Source: an uncultured Mycoplasmatota bacterium
GTDB lineage: Bacteria; Bacillota_I; Bacilli_A; RF39; UBA660
Assembly (NCBI GenBank): GCA_900542735.1
Contig: UQOS01000031.1
Span: 1-15,957 of the forward strand
Direction of reading: 5' to 3'
DNA length: 15,957 bases
The position numbers and the translations under genes are program-made. Positions 7,108-15,891 of this stretch are shown piece by piece. The notes beneath the pieces were generated by a model that had not been told where the DNA came from, made no database searches, and saw only the letters and a list, made by a program, of their open reading frames with translations. Every line of letters starts with the position of its first letter. The first letter of the stretch is position 1.

Positions 7108-10044
7108 ATGTATATACCACTTTATGTAAAAACAAATTATTCTTTATTATCTAGTTTAATTTCTATTGATAAGTTAATTGAATACGCTAGTAAAAATCAT
7201 ATTTCATCTCTTGCTATTACTGATTCTAATATGTTTGGAGCTATGGAATTTTATAAAAAATGTAAGAAGAATCAAATTAAACCTATTTTAGGATTAGAAG
7301 TAGAAGTAGATGATTCTGTTTTACTTCTTTATGCTAAAAATTATAATGGGTATTTGATTTTGATTAAACTTTCTACCATTCAAGCAACTAGAAAAGTAAC
7401 TATTTCTGATATTTTACATTATCATAATGAAGTAATAGGTATCTTACCTTTTTCCTATAAAGAAAAATTTTCACTATTTTCAGAATATTTTAAAGATTTT
7501 TATTTAGGGTATCAAGATAAAGAAGAAGAGAAAGTAGCATCTTCCCTTACAGAAAAAATTGTCTTTTTAAGAAAAAATCTTTACTTTTTAGAAAGTGATA
7601 GTGAATATTTAAGATATTTATACATGATTCGTGATGGTAAAACTATTAGTGATGATACTCATTATGATATTAAAAATTATCATTTAATGATAAATGATGT
7701 TTATGAATATACAACGAATGAACACTTACATAACACAACTATAATAGCTGATATGTGTGATTTAGAATTTCCTAAAACTAATGTTTTGTTGCCTATTTAT
7801 CAAGATACCAATGGCTTAGATAGTAATTCTTATTTAAAAGAGTTAGCTAGTTATGGTTTAAAAAGAAGACTTGGAAGTAATTTAACTAAAAATTATATTG
7901 ATAGACTTTATTATGAACTTGATATTATTGAAAAAATGGGATTTTCTAATTATTTTTTAGTGGTATATGATTTTATTCGTTATGCTAAGAAAAATAAAAT
8001 ACTAGTAGGGCCAGGTCGTGGTAGTGGGGCAGGATCTTTAGTATGTTTTTCATTAGGTATTACAGATATTGATCCTTTAAAATATGATTTATTGTTTGAA
8101 AGATTTTTAAATCCTGAAAGAGTAACTATGCCTGATATCGATACTGATTTTCCAGATATTTATCGTGATAAGGTAATTGATTATGTAGTTTCTAAATATG
8201 GTGAAAAAAGAGTTTGTGGTATCGTTACTTTTGGTACACTTGCTAGTAAACAAGCTTTAAGAGATGTAGGCAGAATTTTAAATATTCCTAGTTATCAAAT
8301 TGATATGATTACAAAAAGAATTCCTACAGTAACAAAACTAAAATTAATAGATTTTTATCAGCAAGATAATGAGTTTAAAAAAATGATTGATAGTGATAAT
8401 AGATTAAAGAAACTATATCAAATATCTTCTTTTTTAGAAGGATTTCCTAGACATACTTCTATTCATGCAGCAGGTATTGTGATGTGTCAAAAAGATTTAG
8501 ATGAAGTGATTCCTTTAACAGTTTCTGATGGTATGTATTTAACTGGATTTCCTATGGAGTATTTAGAAGAATTAGGTCTTTTAAAAATGGACTTTTTAGG
8601 GTTAAAAACATTAACGACTATTATGAATATCATAGCTGATATTGAAAAAAGTGAGCATATTACGATAGATTTTAATAAGATTCCATTAGATGATACCAAG
8701 GTTTTAAGTTTATTTGCTACTGCTAATACAACAGGTATTTTTCAGTTTGAAAGTGTTGGTATGAAAAACTTTTTACGAAAATTAAAACCAAGTACATTTG
8801 AAGATATCTTTGCAGCAATTGCTTTATTTAGACCTGGTCCTGCTCAAAATATCGATTCTTATATTAAAAGAAAGCATCATGAAGAAGAAATTACTTATCT
8901 TGATCCTTCTTTAGAACCTATTTTAAAAAGTACCTATGGTATTATTATTTATCAGGAACAAATCATGCAAATTGCTAATAAGTTTGCTTCTTATACATTA
9001 GGAGAAGCTGATATATTAAGGCGTGCTATGAGTAAAAAGAAAATGGAAGTTTTAAAAGGCGAAGAGGAACATTTTATTTCAAATAGTATGAAAAATGGTC
9101 ATTCTAAAGAAATTAGTAAGCAAATTTTTGATTTAATTTTAAGTTTCGCTAATTATGGATTTAATCGTAGTCATTCTGTTGCTTATTCTGTTATTGCTTA
9201 TAAGATGGCGTATTTAAAATATTATTTTCCAAAATATTTTTATAGTAATTTACTTTCTTCTGTAATTGGAAGTGATAGTAAAACGAATGATTATATGATG
9301 GAAGCAAAATTATTAAATATTTCTATTTTAAAACCTAGTATCAATCATAGTAGTTGTAGTTATGTTGTAAAAGAAGAAGGAATTTATTACCCTTTATCAG
9401 GTATTCGTAATATTGGTAGTACTATTTGTAATGAAATTGTTGATAAAAGAGAAAATGGGTATACTGATATTTTTGACTTTTTAGCTAGAGTAAACAGTAT
9501 TAATCGTAAAGTGTTAGAGTCATTAATTCAAGCTGGTTGTTTTGATGAATTTGGTATTACTAGAAAAACTTATATTGAAAATTTAGAAAGCATTATCAAT
9601 TATAGTGATTTAGCTCATGATTTAAATCCAGAATTTGTTTTGAAACCTGAACTTATAAAAGAAGAAGAATATTCAAATACTGAATTAATTGCTATAGAAA
9701 AAGAACTATTTGGTGTTTATTTAAGTAATCACCCAGTTACTTTCTATAAAGCTAAATTTAATCAAATTGTTTCTTTAAACCAAGTTGGTGATTATTTTGA
9801 TAAGATAGTTAACTTTGTTGTACTAGTAGAAAAAGTGAAAAAGATAATAACTAAGCGTGGAGAAGAAATGATGTTCTTTGATGGTAGTGATGAATATGGC
9901 ATGATAGATTTTACTTTGTTTCCTAAAGTGTTTATGAAATATTCAGATATTAAAATAGGTGATATTTTAAAAATAACTGGTAGAGTAGAAAAAAGATATG
10001 ATTCTTTTCAAATTGTAGTAAGTAAGCTTGAGAAGCTAAATTAA
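7108..10044 (+). CDS. dnaE: DNA polymerase III alpha subunit, DnaE type
   Basis: C-family DNA polymerase. In PolC-containing Bacillota, DnaE extends RNA primers, mainly on the lagging strand, before hand-off to PolC. Length 978 aa, shorter than Bacillus DnaE (about 1,115). Domains: PHP 1-220; palm with GPGRGSGAGS (301-310), catalytic PDIDTDF with Asp343 and Asp345, and third Asp495 in KMDFLGLK; thumb/fingers with FRHTSIHAAG-like FPRHTSIHAAG (446-456) and FRPGPAQ (574-580), and YGFNRSHSVAYS (683-694); helix-hairpin-helix about 765-812; OB-fold about 900-970. The PHP metal site is degenerate: LYVKTNYSLL (5-14) instead of HxH, and ITDSNMFGA (37-45) instead of TDHGN, so no PHP nuclease or phosphatase activity is expected. 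No exonuclease domain and no obvious clamp-binding motif near the C-terminus (it ends EKLN). Divergent from rpmB; followed by an orphan gene and polC. Confidence 0.95.
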   Translation: MYIPLYVKTNYSLLSSLISIDKLIEYASKNHISSLAITDSNMFGAMEFYKKCKKNQIKPILGLEVEVDDSVLLLYAKNYNGYLILIKLSTIQATRKVTISDILHYHNEVIGILPFSYKEKFSLFSEYFKDFYLGYQDKEEEKVASSLTEKIVFLRKNLYFLESDSEYLRYLYMIRDGKTISDDTHYDIKNYHLMINDVYEYTTNEHLHNTTIIADMCDLEFPKTNVLLPIYQDTNGLDSNSYLKELASYGLKRRLGSNLTKNYIDRLYYELDIIEKMGFSNYFLVVYDFIRYAKKNKILVGPGRGSGAGSLVCFSLGITDIDPLKYDLLFERFLNPERVTMPDIDTDFPDIYRDKVIDYVVSKYGEKRVCGIVTFGTLASKQALRDVGRILNIPSYQIDMITKRIPTVTKLKLIDFYQQDNEFKKMIDSDNRLKKLYQISSFLEGFPRHTSIHAAGIVMCQKDLDEVIPLTVSDGMYLTGFPMEYLEELGLLKMDFLGLKTLTTIMNIIADIEKSEHITIDFNKIPLDDTKVLSLFATANTTGIFQFESVGMKNFLRKLKPSTFEDIFAAIALFRPGPAQNIDSYIKRKHHEEEITYLDPSLEPILKSTYGIIIYQEQIMQIANKFASYTLGEADILRRAMSKKKMEVLKGEEEHFISNSMKNGHSKEISKQIFDLILSFANYGFNRSHSVAYSVIAYKMAYLKYYFPKYFYSNLLSSVIGSDSKTNDYMMEAKLLNISILKPSINHSSCSYVVKEEGIYYPLSGIRNIGSTICNEIVDKRENGYTDIFDFLARVNSINRKVLESLIQAGCFDEFGITRKTYIENLESIINYSDLAHDLNPEFVLKPELIKEEEYSNTELIAIEKELFGVYLSNHPVTFYKAKFNQIVSLNQVGDYFDKIVNFVVLVEKVKKIITKRGEEMMFFDGSDEYGMIDFTLFPKVFMKYSDIKIGDILKITGRVEKRYDSFQIVVSKLEKLN

Positions 10045-10094
10045 AAATTTTAGATACAAATTATAAATAATGATTAAAATTATGTAGGTAAAAA

Positions 10095-10140
10095 CTAGTT
10101 TTCATATCGTTATTTTCTAATAAAAAGTTATGAAAACTAG
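10095..10140. repeat. Perfect 12-bp inverted repeat between dnaE and the orphan gene
   Basis: CTAGTTTTCATA (10095-10106) and TATGAAAACTAG (10129-10140) are exact reverse complements around a 22-base AT-rich centre. No T-run follows on either side, so it is not a standard terminator. It may be a protein-binding site or an RNA stem in dnaE read-through transcripts. Confidence 0.7.
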
Positions 10141-10178
10141 GAAAAATAGTTTCCTATGTCATAATTTTATGATATATT
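10138..10178 (+). promoter_or_regulatory. Promoter/operator region of the orphan gene
   Basis: TAGGAAA (10138-10144) and TTTCCTA (10150-10156) form a 7-bp inverted repeat with a five-base loop, sharing three bases with the second arm of the 12-bp repeat. TCATAA-TT-TTATGA (10159-10172) follows as a second near-palindrome. TGATATATT (10170-10178) is an extended -10 with TATATT; 17 bases upstream stands only a weak -35, TTTCCT (10150-10155). The second palindrome thus sits in the spacer, as an operator would. The promoter reading is an inference; the symmetries are direct. Confidence 0.4.
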
Positions 10179-10205
10179 TGTATTAGTAGAAAAGGTAGTG
10201 ATAGA

Positions 10206-11036
10206 ATGAGACTTCATTTTTCAACAAATGATTATCTAATAACATGGAACTTATTATTTGGAAGTTCTTTTTCTGAGACTGTTCATACCTTTAAGCAAAG
10301 ACTTTATAAAACTTATCGTAATCAGTATAATCATTTATCTAAAGATAAAGATGAAATGCTTCAAGATATTAAAAATTTTATTCCCGATGATGATACTTTA
10401 TATAATTTAGTTTTTGAAACAGAGTTATTTACGAAACTAAAAAATTCTTCCGAGAAACATCGTTTAGCTTTATTAAAAATATGGGATCAACAGAAAAAAA
10501 CAGTTGATAAGTATTTAAAAGAAATCTTAAAATTTCCATTAAAAGAGGATTACCAGATACTAGTGCTTCCTCCGGTTATGGATTCTATTCTTTATAAAAA
10601 AGACTGTACTACTATCGGTTGGGGAAATAGATGTGATTTAGAAAATCCATATAGTACTTTAACTAACATTATTTATTATATTGTAAAAAGTGAGTTAGGT
10701 GACTTTGGTAAAAATTATAAAGAATTTGTAGATGTTATTTTAGAGTTAGCAATCCAAAATGAATTTTATACCAATATTAGTGGTAAAAGTAGTTACTTAC
10801 AAGGAGATAAAACCTTGACCTTTTTAAAAAGACAAATCTATCCTTATTGGTTAATGTATTTAGGTTGTGAGAAAGAAGATTTCCCTAGATATATGATGAG
10901 AGATGGATTACCATTTGAAATTGATAGATATGTAGTAGATTCTAGTTTGAAAAAAATGAACCTATTTGATTTTATTGAATTTTGTATTCATAATCAAAAA
11001 AGAATTGTACGCATTAATCAATTAGAAATTATTTAG
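10206..11036 (+). CDS. Unrecognised 276-residue protein between dnaE and polC
   Basis: I do not recognise this family. It is a soluble-looking protein with no signal peptide or convincing membrane helix. The N-terminal half (1-112) is mostly helical and charged. A beta-like segment DYQILVLPPVM (115-125) and TIGWGN (136-141) come next, then the aromatic helix NIIYYIVKSEL (154-164), FVDVILELAIQNEFYT (174-189), and a Tyr/Phe-rich C-terminal part with RQIYPYWLMYLG (209-220) and a last helix-strand unit (about 250-276). The order strand, helix, helix with a Glu recalls zinc metallopeptidases, but no HExxH is present, so this is at best a dead relative (weak inference). The ribosome binding site is weak (AAAGG at 10191-10195). 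Codon use and base composition match the neighbours, and no frameshift is seen, so it looks like a working resident gene. The position between the two polymerase genes may mean nothing more than shared transcription; function unknown. Confidence 0.85.
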   Translation: MRLHFSTNDYLITWNLLFGSSFSETVHTFKQRLYKTYRNQYNHLSKDKDEMLQDIKNFIPDDDTLYNLVFETELFTKLKNSSEKHRLALLKIWDQQKKTVDKYLKEILKFPLKEDYQILVLPPVMDSILYKKDCTTIGWGNRCDLENPYSTLTNIIYYIVKSELGDFGKNYKEFVDVILELAIQNEFYTNISGKSSYLQGDKTLTFLKRQIYPYWLMYLGCEKEDFPRYMMRDGLPFEIDRYVVDSSLKKMNLFDFIEFCIHNQKRIVRINQLEII

Positions 11037-11060
11037 GTTTCTCTTGTAGAAATCTTTTTT
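11035..11060 (+). terminator. Short terminator or attenuator between the orphan gene and polC
   Basis: An 8-bp stem (11035-11042 with 11048-11055, one G-T pair) has the loop CTTGT and is followed by a run of T to 11060. The stem begins within the stop codon of the orphan gene. Because polC starts only 17 bases later with no promoter visible in between, partial read-through is more likely than full termination. Confidence 0.55.
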
Positions 11061-11076
11061 GTAGGGGGCAGCAGTT

Positions 11077-14000
11077 ATGGAAAATAAAATCAATATATTA
11101 TTTCAACAAATTAATCTAGATTATGATACAAGAAATCGTTTTCAAAATATGATTTTAGATAAAGTGAAAATCAATGAAAAAAATGGTTCTTGGACTTTCG
11201 TAATCCATAACCCAGAAATATTAGATATTAATGATTATAAACATTTAGTAGAACTTTCAGAACATAGTTTTTCAAATGTGAAAAAAGTATACATTCAAAT
11301 TGTTTCTGATACGAAAGATTTAAAAAAATTAAAAGATTATTATTTATATGCACTTGATAAATGTAAAGATATCTTACTTTTTTCTAGTATCTTTAATGAT
11401 AGTCTACTAATTGATGATTTAAAAATAGAAATTACGAATCAAGAAGAAGAAAAACAACTGCTACAAATATTACCAAAATTAAATTATATCTTATCTTTAG
11501 GAGGCTTTGATACTCCACTTGAATATGTTTTAAATACTAAAAATAATAATATAAAAGATGCTATATTATCAGATTTAGATAATATCAAAAAAGATGTAGT
11601 AGTTCCTAGTGTAGAACCTGTAGTAGAAAAACCTGTTTATAATAGTAATCATACTGGAAATAATAACTACCGTAGAGAAAAGAAAGATGATAATCCAAAT
11701 GTCATTGTTGGTAGAACAATTAAAGATACTCCTACCCAAATTAAAAATATAGTAGGGGAAATGGATCCTATTACTGTAGAAGGTTATGTTTTTGGTGTAG
11801 ATTATTTTGAATCTAGTAAGACGGATTTTAAAATTATTACCTTAAAAATTACTGATTATTCTGATAGTATTTACTGTAAAGTTTTTTGCCGTGGTGAAGA
11901 AGATTTTAATACGAAGAAAAAGGTTTTGAAAGATGGAAAATGGTTTATTATACGAGGCTATACTAAAAATGATCAATTTTCTAAAGAGTTAGTATTAAAT
12001 GCTAGAGATATTAATATTATTAGTAAAGAAACAAGTAAAATAGAAGATAATGCTCCTGTTAAAAGAGTTGAGCTTCATGCTCATACCATGATGAGTCAAA
12101 TGGACGGAGTTACGAAACTTGATTTAGGAAAGCATACTTGTGAATTAGTAGAGCGTACTATTCAAATGGGGTATAGGGGAGTAGCAATTACAGATCATAG
12201 TGGTTGTCAAGCATTTCCTATTTCTTTTGGTATTATTAAGAGTCATAATAAAGGAATTCGTAAAAAAATAAAAGAGAGTATTGAGGAATTAGAAGCGAAA
12301 ATTAGTGAGGAAACAGAGGAAAGTGTTAAAATAGAACTTACCAATGAATTAGAAAAGAAAAAAGAAGAATTAAAAAATCCTCCTATCTTTAAAGGGCTTT
12401 ATGGTACGGAATTAACGCTAGTAGATGATGTTGTTAATATTGTAGTAAGACCAACTGATGATGATTTACTTCATAATACTTATGTAGTTTTCGATACAGA
12501 AACAACTGGTTTTAATGCAGGTGGTGCTGATCAAATGATTGAAATTGGTGCCGTTAAGATTAAAGATGGTGAAATTATTGGTCGTTTTGATGAGTTAATA
12601 GATCCAAAAAGACATATTCCAGATAAAATTACAGAACTTACTTGTATTACAGATGATATGGTAAGAGGTAAAAAATCAGAAGAAGAAGTTACGAAAATGT
12701 TTTTAGAGTGGACTGGTAATTTACCAATGGTTGCTCATAATGCAAAGTTTGATATTTCATTTATTGAAATGGCTATGAGAAAATATAACTTAGGAGAGTT
12801 TCAAAATACAGTTATTGATACCCTAGAACTTTCGCGTACTCTAGATCAAGGATTTAGTAGACACTCTTTATCAGCTCTTGTTAAAAGATATGATGTACCT
12901 TGGGAAGAAGATGCTCACCATAGAGCAGATTATGATGCTGAGGGAACTGCTTATGTATTTAGTAAAATGTTAAAGAAACTTGAGATGCAAAAGTTTGAAA
13001 AAATTAGTGATTTAGAGAAACTAGTTTCCAAAGACGAGATTTATAAATTTGGTCGAACTTTCCACTTTAATGCAATTGCCCTAAACCAGGTAGGACTTAA
13101 AAATTTATTTAAAATTATTTCTCTTGCAAATACTACTTATTTATATAAAACGCCACGTATTTTAAGAAGTAAGTTAAATGAATTAAGAGAAGGGCTTTTA
13201 ATTGGTAGTGGCTGTTATGAATCAGAAGTATTTACAGAAGCTAGAAGTAAAGAAGGAGAAGAATTAACTAATGTTATTAGCTTTTATGATTATGTAGAAG
13301 TACAACCTCCTGAAGTATATGATCATTTACTACAAATGGGAGACTTTAAAGATGATATTGAGTTAAAGAATCACTTAACAAAAATTATTAATGCTACAAC
13401 AGATGCTGGTAAAATTATTGTAGCAACAGGTGATGTTCATCATTTTGAAAGAGGAGATAAGATTTACCGTGAAATAATCGTAAATCAAAAAGTGCCAGGT
13501 GGTGGAAGACATCCTTTAGCAAAAAAAGATATTACTTCGATTCCATCTCAACACTTTAGAACGACAGAAGAAATGTTAAATGACTTTTCTTTCCTTGATA
13601 AAGATTTAGCTTATAAAATAGTAGTAGAAAACACTAATAAAGTTTTAGATATGGTAGATGAAATAGAGGTTATTCCTGATACAGGTGGAACGCCATTTTC
13701 ACCACGTGTTAAAAGTGATGATGAAAAAAGTTATTTGGATTGCCCTAGAGTAGTTACAGATTTAGTTTATACCAAAGCTAATGATTGGTATGGAGATCCT
13801 TTACCTTATTCTATTGAAGAAAGATTAGGAACTGAACTTTATGGTGATATTGTTTTAACTTCTATTAAATATGATTTAAAAGATTTAGATGGTGAAGAAT
13901 TAAAAGTAGAATCATTCAAAAGACTTCATGAAGTAATCGTAAATGGTAGAGATAGTGTTTTTAATCAGGTTAGAAAGTATTTAAAAGAAACTAGTGAAGA

Positions 14001-15852
14001 AGAATTAGATGATGATAGCTTAGAGAAAAAATTAAAAGCTTCTTTAGGTGGCGTTATCGGTGCTGGATTTGATCCGATTTACTTAATTGCTCAAAGACTT
14101 GTTAAGCACTCTAATGATGAAGGGTATTTAGTTGGTTCCCGTGGTTCTGTTGGATCTAGTTTCGTAGCTACCATGATGGGAATTACAGAAGTTAATCCGT
14201 TATCAGCTCATTATCGTTGTAGTAAGTGTAAACTTAGTATTTTTGAAGATGAAGATGGTAATCCATTAGGAGCTACTTATTCTTCAGGATTTGATTTACC
14301 AGATAAAGAATGTCCTAACTGTCATATTCCACTTTTAAAAGATGGACAAGATATGCCGTTTGCTACTTTCTTAGGATTTAATGCAGATAAAGTACCTGAT
14401 ATTGACTTAAACTTTTCTGATTTAAATCAAGCATCTACCCATGCTTATACAAAGGTACTATTTGGTAAAGATAATGTTTATCGTGCTGGTACGATTGGTA
14501 CTGTTGCTGATAAGACAGCTTTTGGTTTTGTAAAGGGGTATTTAGAAGATAAAGGTATTATGAATATGCGTACTGCTGAAGTAGAACGTTTAGCTATTGG
14601 TTGCACAGGTGTTAAAAGAACGACTGGTCAACACCCTGGTGGTATCGTCGTTATTCCGGATTATAAAGATTGTTTTGACTTTACACCATTTCAATTTCCA
14701 GCAGAAGATCCAACCTCAGCTTGGAGAACAACTCATTTTGATTATCACTCTATTGAAGAATGTGTTTTAAAACTAGATATTTTAGGTCATTCTGATCCTA
14801 CACAACTTCGTTTAATTCAACTACAGTCTGGTACTGATATTATGAAAGTTCCCCTTGATGATAAAGAAACTATGAGTATTTTTACATCAACTAAAGCTCT
14901 TGGGGTTACGAAAGAAGAAATCATGTGTAATACTGGTACTTTAGGTATTCCTGAATTTGGTACACCATTTACGATTCAGTTAGTTGAAGATACTAAGCCA
15001 ACAACCTTTGCCGAACTTATTAAAATATCAGGTTTGTCACATGGTACTGATGTATGGCTTGGTAATGCTAAAGATTTATGTACTCCAGATGAGAATGGTA
15101 ATATTCAAGTACCATTTAAAGAAACAATTGGCTGTCGTGATGATATTATGGTTTATTTAATGTATCATGGCGTAAAACCTATTAAGGCTTTCAAAATTAT
15201 GGAGTTTGTTCGTAAAGGAAAAGCTAGTAAAGATCCAGAAACTTGGAAGAGTCATGTAGAAACCATGAGAGAAGCTTCTATTCCAGAGTGGTTTATTGAA
15301 TCTTGTCGTAAGATTAAATATATGTTCCCAAAAGCACATGCAGCTGCTTATGTTATTAGTGCATTTAGAATTGCATGGTATAAGGTTCATATGCCAGTAT
15401 ATTTCTATGCTTCATGGTATTCATCTAAGGCAACTGATGTTGATGTTGAAGCTATGATAGGTGGTTATACTCCAATTAAAAATCGTATTATTGACATTAA
15501 AGAAAAAGGTTACGAAGCAACGAATAAAGAAAATGGCCAACTTGAAAGTTTAAAGATTGCGTTAGAAGCTAGTGCCCGTGGTATTAAATTTTTAAATGTA
15601 GATTTATATCAAAGTGAAGCAACTGTTTGGAAAGCAGTAAGCGATACAGAAATATATCCACCATTTAATTCTATTGATGGACTTGGTGATACTGTTGCAC
15701 AAAACATTGTGGCTGAAAGACAAAATAAAGAATTTTTAAGTGTTGAAGATTTACAAAAACGTGCTAAGATATCACAGACTTTAATTGATAAAATGCGTAT
15801 TATGGGTATTTTAAAAGATTTACCAGAATCTAGTCAGATGACTTTATTTTAA
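11077..15852 (+). CDS. polC: DNA polymerase III PolC-type, with 3'-5' exonuclease
   Basis: Main replicative polymerase of low-GC Gram-positives, with built-in proofreading. Length 1591 aa against about 1,440 in Bacillus subtilis. Order: N-terminal domain (1-155); linker (156-215); OB-fold (about 230-315); PHP first half with LHAH (333-336), TDH (372-374) and Glu445; DEDDh exonuclease (468-632) with FDTETTG Asp473/Glu475, HNAKFD Asp559, His615 and Asp620; PHP second half with ATGDVHH (783-789); palm with SRGSVGSSF (1021-1029), zinc site Cys1048/1051/1079/1082, catalytic PDIDLNF Asp1108 and Asp1110, and Asp1234 in KLDILGH; RTTGQHPGGI (1181-1190); FPKAHAAAY (1417-1425); helix-hairpin-helix near 1533-1545; C-terminal clamp-binding motif QMTLF (1587-1591). 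Two apparent insertions (about 392-436 and 920-988) explain most of the extra length. AGGGGG at 11063-11068 is 8 bases before the ATG. Confidence 0.97.
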   Translation: MENKINILFQQINLDYDTRNRFQNMILDKVKINEKNGSWTFVIHNPEILDINDYKHLVELSEHSFSNVKKVYIQIVSDTKDLKKLKDYYLYALDKCKDILLFSSIFNDSLLIDDLKIEITNQEEEKQLLQILPKLNYILSLGGFDTPLEYVLNTKNNNIKDAILSDLDNIKKDVVVPSVEPVVEKPVYNSNHTGNNNYRREKKDDNPNVIVGRTIKDTPTQIKNIVGEMDPITVEGYVFGVDYFESSKTDFKIITLKITDYSDSIYCKVFCRGEEDFNTKKKVLKDGKWFIIRGYTKNDQFSKELVLNARDINIISKETSKIEDNAPVKRVELHAHTMMSQMDGVTKLDLGKHTCELVERTIQMGYRGVAITDHSGCQAFPISFGIIKSHNKGIRKKIKESIEELEAKISEETEESVKIELTNELEKKKEELKNPPIFKGLYGTELTLVDDVVNIVVRPTDDDLLHNTYVVFDTETTGFNAGGADQMIEIGAVKIKDGEIIGRFDELIDPKRHIPDKITELTCITDDMVRGKKSEEEVTKMFLEWTGNLPMVAHNAKFDISFIEMAMRKYNLGEFQNTVIDTLELSRTLDQGFSRHSLSALVKRYDVPWEEDAHHRADYDAEGTAYVFSKMLKKLEMQKFEKISDLEKLVSKDEIYKFGRTFHFNAIALNQVGLKNLFKIISLANTTYLYKTPRILRSKLNELREGLLIGSGCYESEVFTEARSKEGEELTNVISFYDYVEVQPPEVYDHLLQMGDFKDDIELKNHLTKIINATTDAGKIIVATGDVHHFERGDKIYREIIVNQKVPGGGRHPLAKKDITSIPSQHFRTTEEMLNDFSFLDKDLAYKIVVENTNKVLDMVDEIEVIPDTGGTPFSPRVKSDDEKSYLDCPRVVTDLVYTKANDWYGDPLPYSIEERLGTELYGDIVLTSIKYDLKDLDGEELKVESFKRLHEVIVNGRDSVFNQVRKYLKETSEEELDDDSLEKKLKASLGGVIGAGFDPIYLIAQRLVKHSNDEGYLVGSRGSVGSSFVATMMGITEVNPLSAHYRCSKCKLSIFEDEDGNPLGATYSSGFDLPDKECPNCHIPLLKDGQDMPFATFLGFNADKVPDIDLNFSDLNQASTHAYTKVLFGKDNVYRAGTIGTVADKTAFGFVKGYLEDKGIMNMRTAEVERLAIGCTGVKRTTGQHPGGIVVIPDYKDCFDFTPFQFPAEDPTSAWRTTHFDYHSIEECVLKLDILGHSDPTQLRLIQLQSGTDIMKVPLDDKETMSIFTSTKALGVTKEEIMCNTGTLGIPEFGTPFTIQLVEDTKPTTFAELIKISGLSHGTDVWLGNAKDLCTPDENGNIQVPFKETIGCRDDIMVYLMYHGVKPIKAFKIMEFVRKGKASKDPETWKSHVETMREASIPEWFIESCRKIKYMFPKAHAAAYVISAFRIAWYKVHMPVYFYASWYSSKATDVDVEAMIGGYTPIKNRIIDIKEKGYEATNKENGQLESLKIALEASARGIKFLNVDLYQSEATVWKAVSDTEIYPPFNSIDGLGDTVAQNIVAERQNKEFLSVEDLQKRAKISQTLIDKMRIMGILKDLPESSQMTLF

Positions 15853-15862
15853 AAATTACTAC

Positions 15863-15891
15863 TTGTTTACAAATGATAACTATTATATAAT
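15863..15891 (+). promoter_or_regulatory. Promoter downstream of polC
   Basis: TTGTTT (15863-15868) is followed after 17 bases by a perfect TATAAT (15886-15891). It would drive a transcript beginning near 15898 and leaving the window; the next gene is not visible. No terminator is seen between polC and this site. Confidence 0.6.

Noticed and set aside
8487..8699. 70-codon - strand frame within dnaE
   Set aside because: Lies opposite the conserved polymerase core, no start signal; antisense shadow. The same holds for - strand frames at 1618-1815 and 15157-15390.
10046..10081. AATTTTA/TAAAATT inverted repeat after dnaE as terminator
   Set aside because: Only A-T pairs, 22-base loop and no T-run; expected by chance in such AT-rich sequence.
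10095..10140. 12-bp inverted repeat as the dnaE terminator
   Set aside because: The right arm is followed by GAAAAATAG, without the T-run needed on the + strand.
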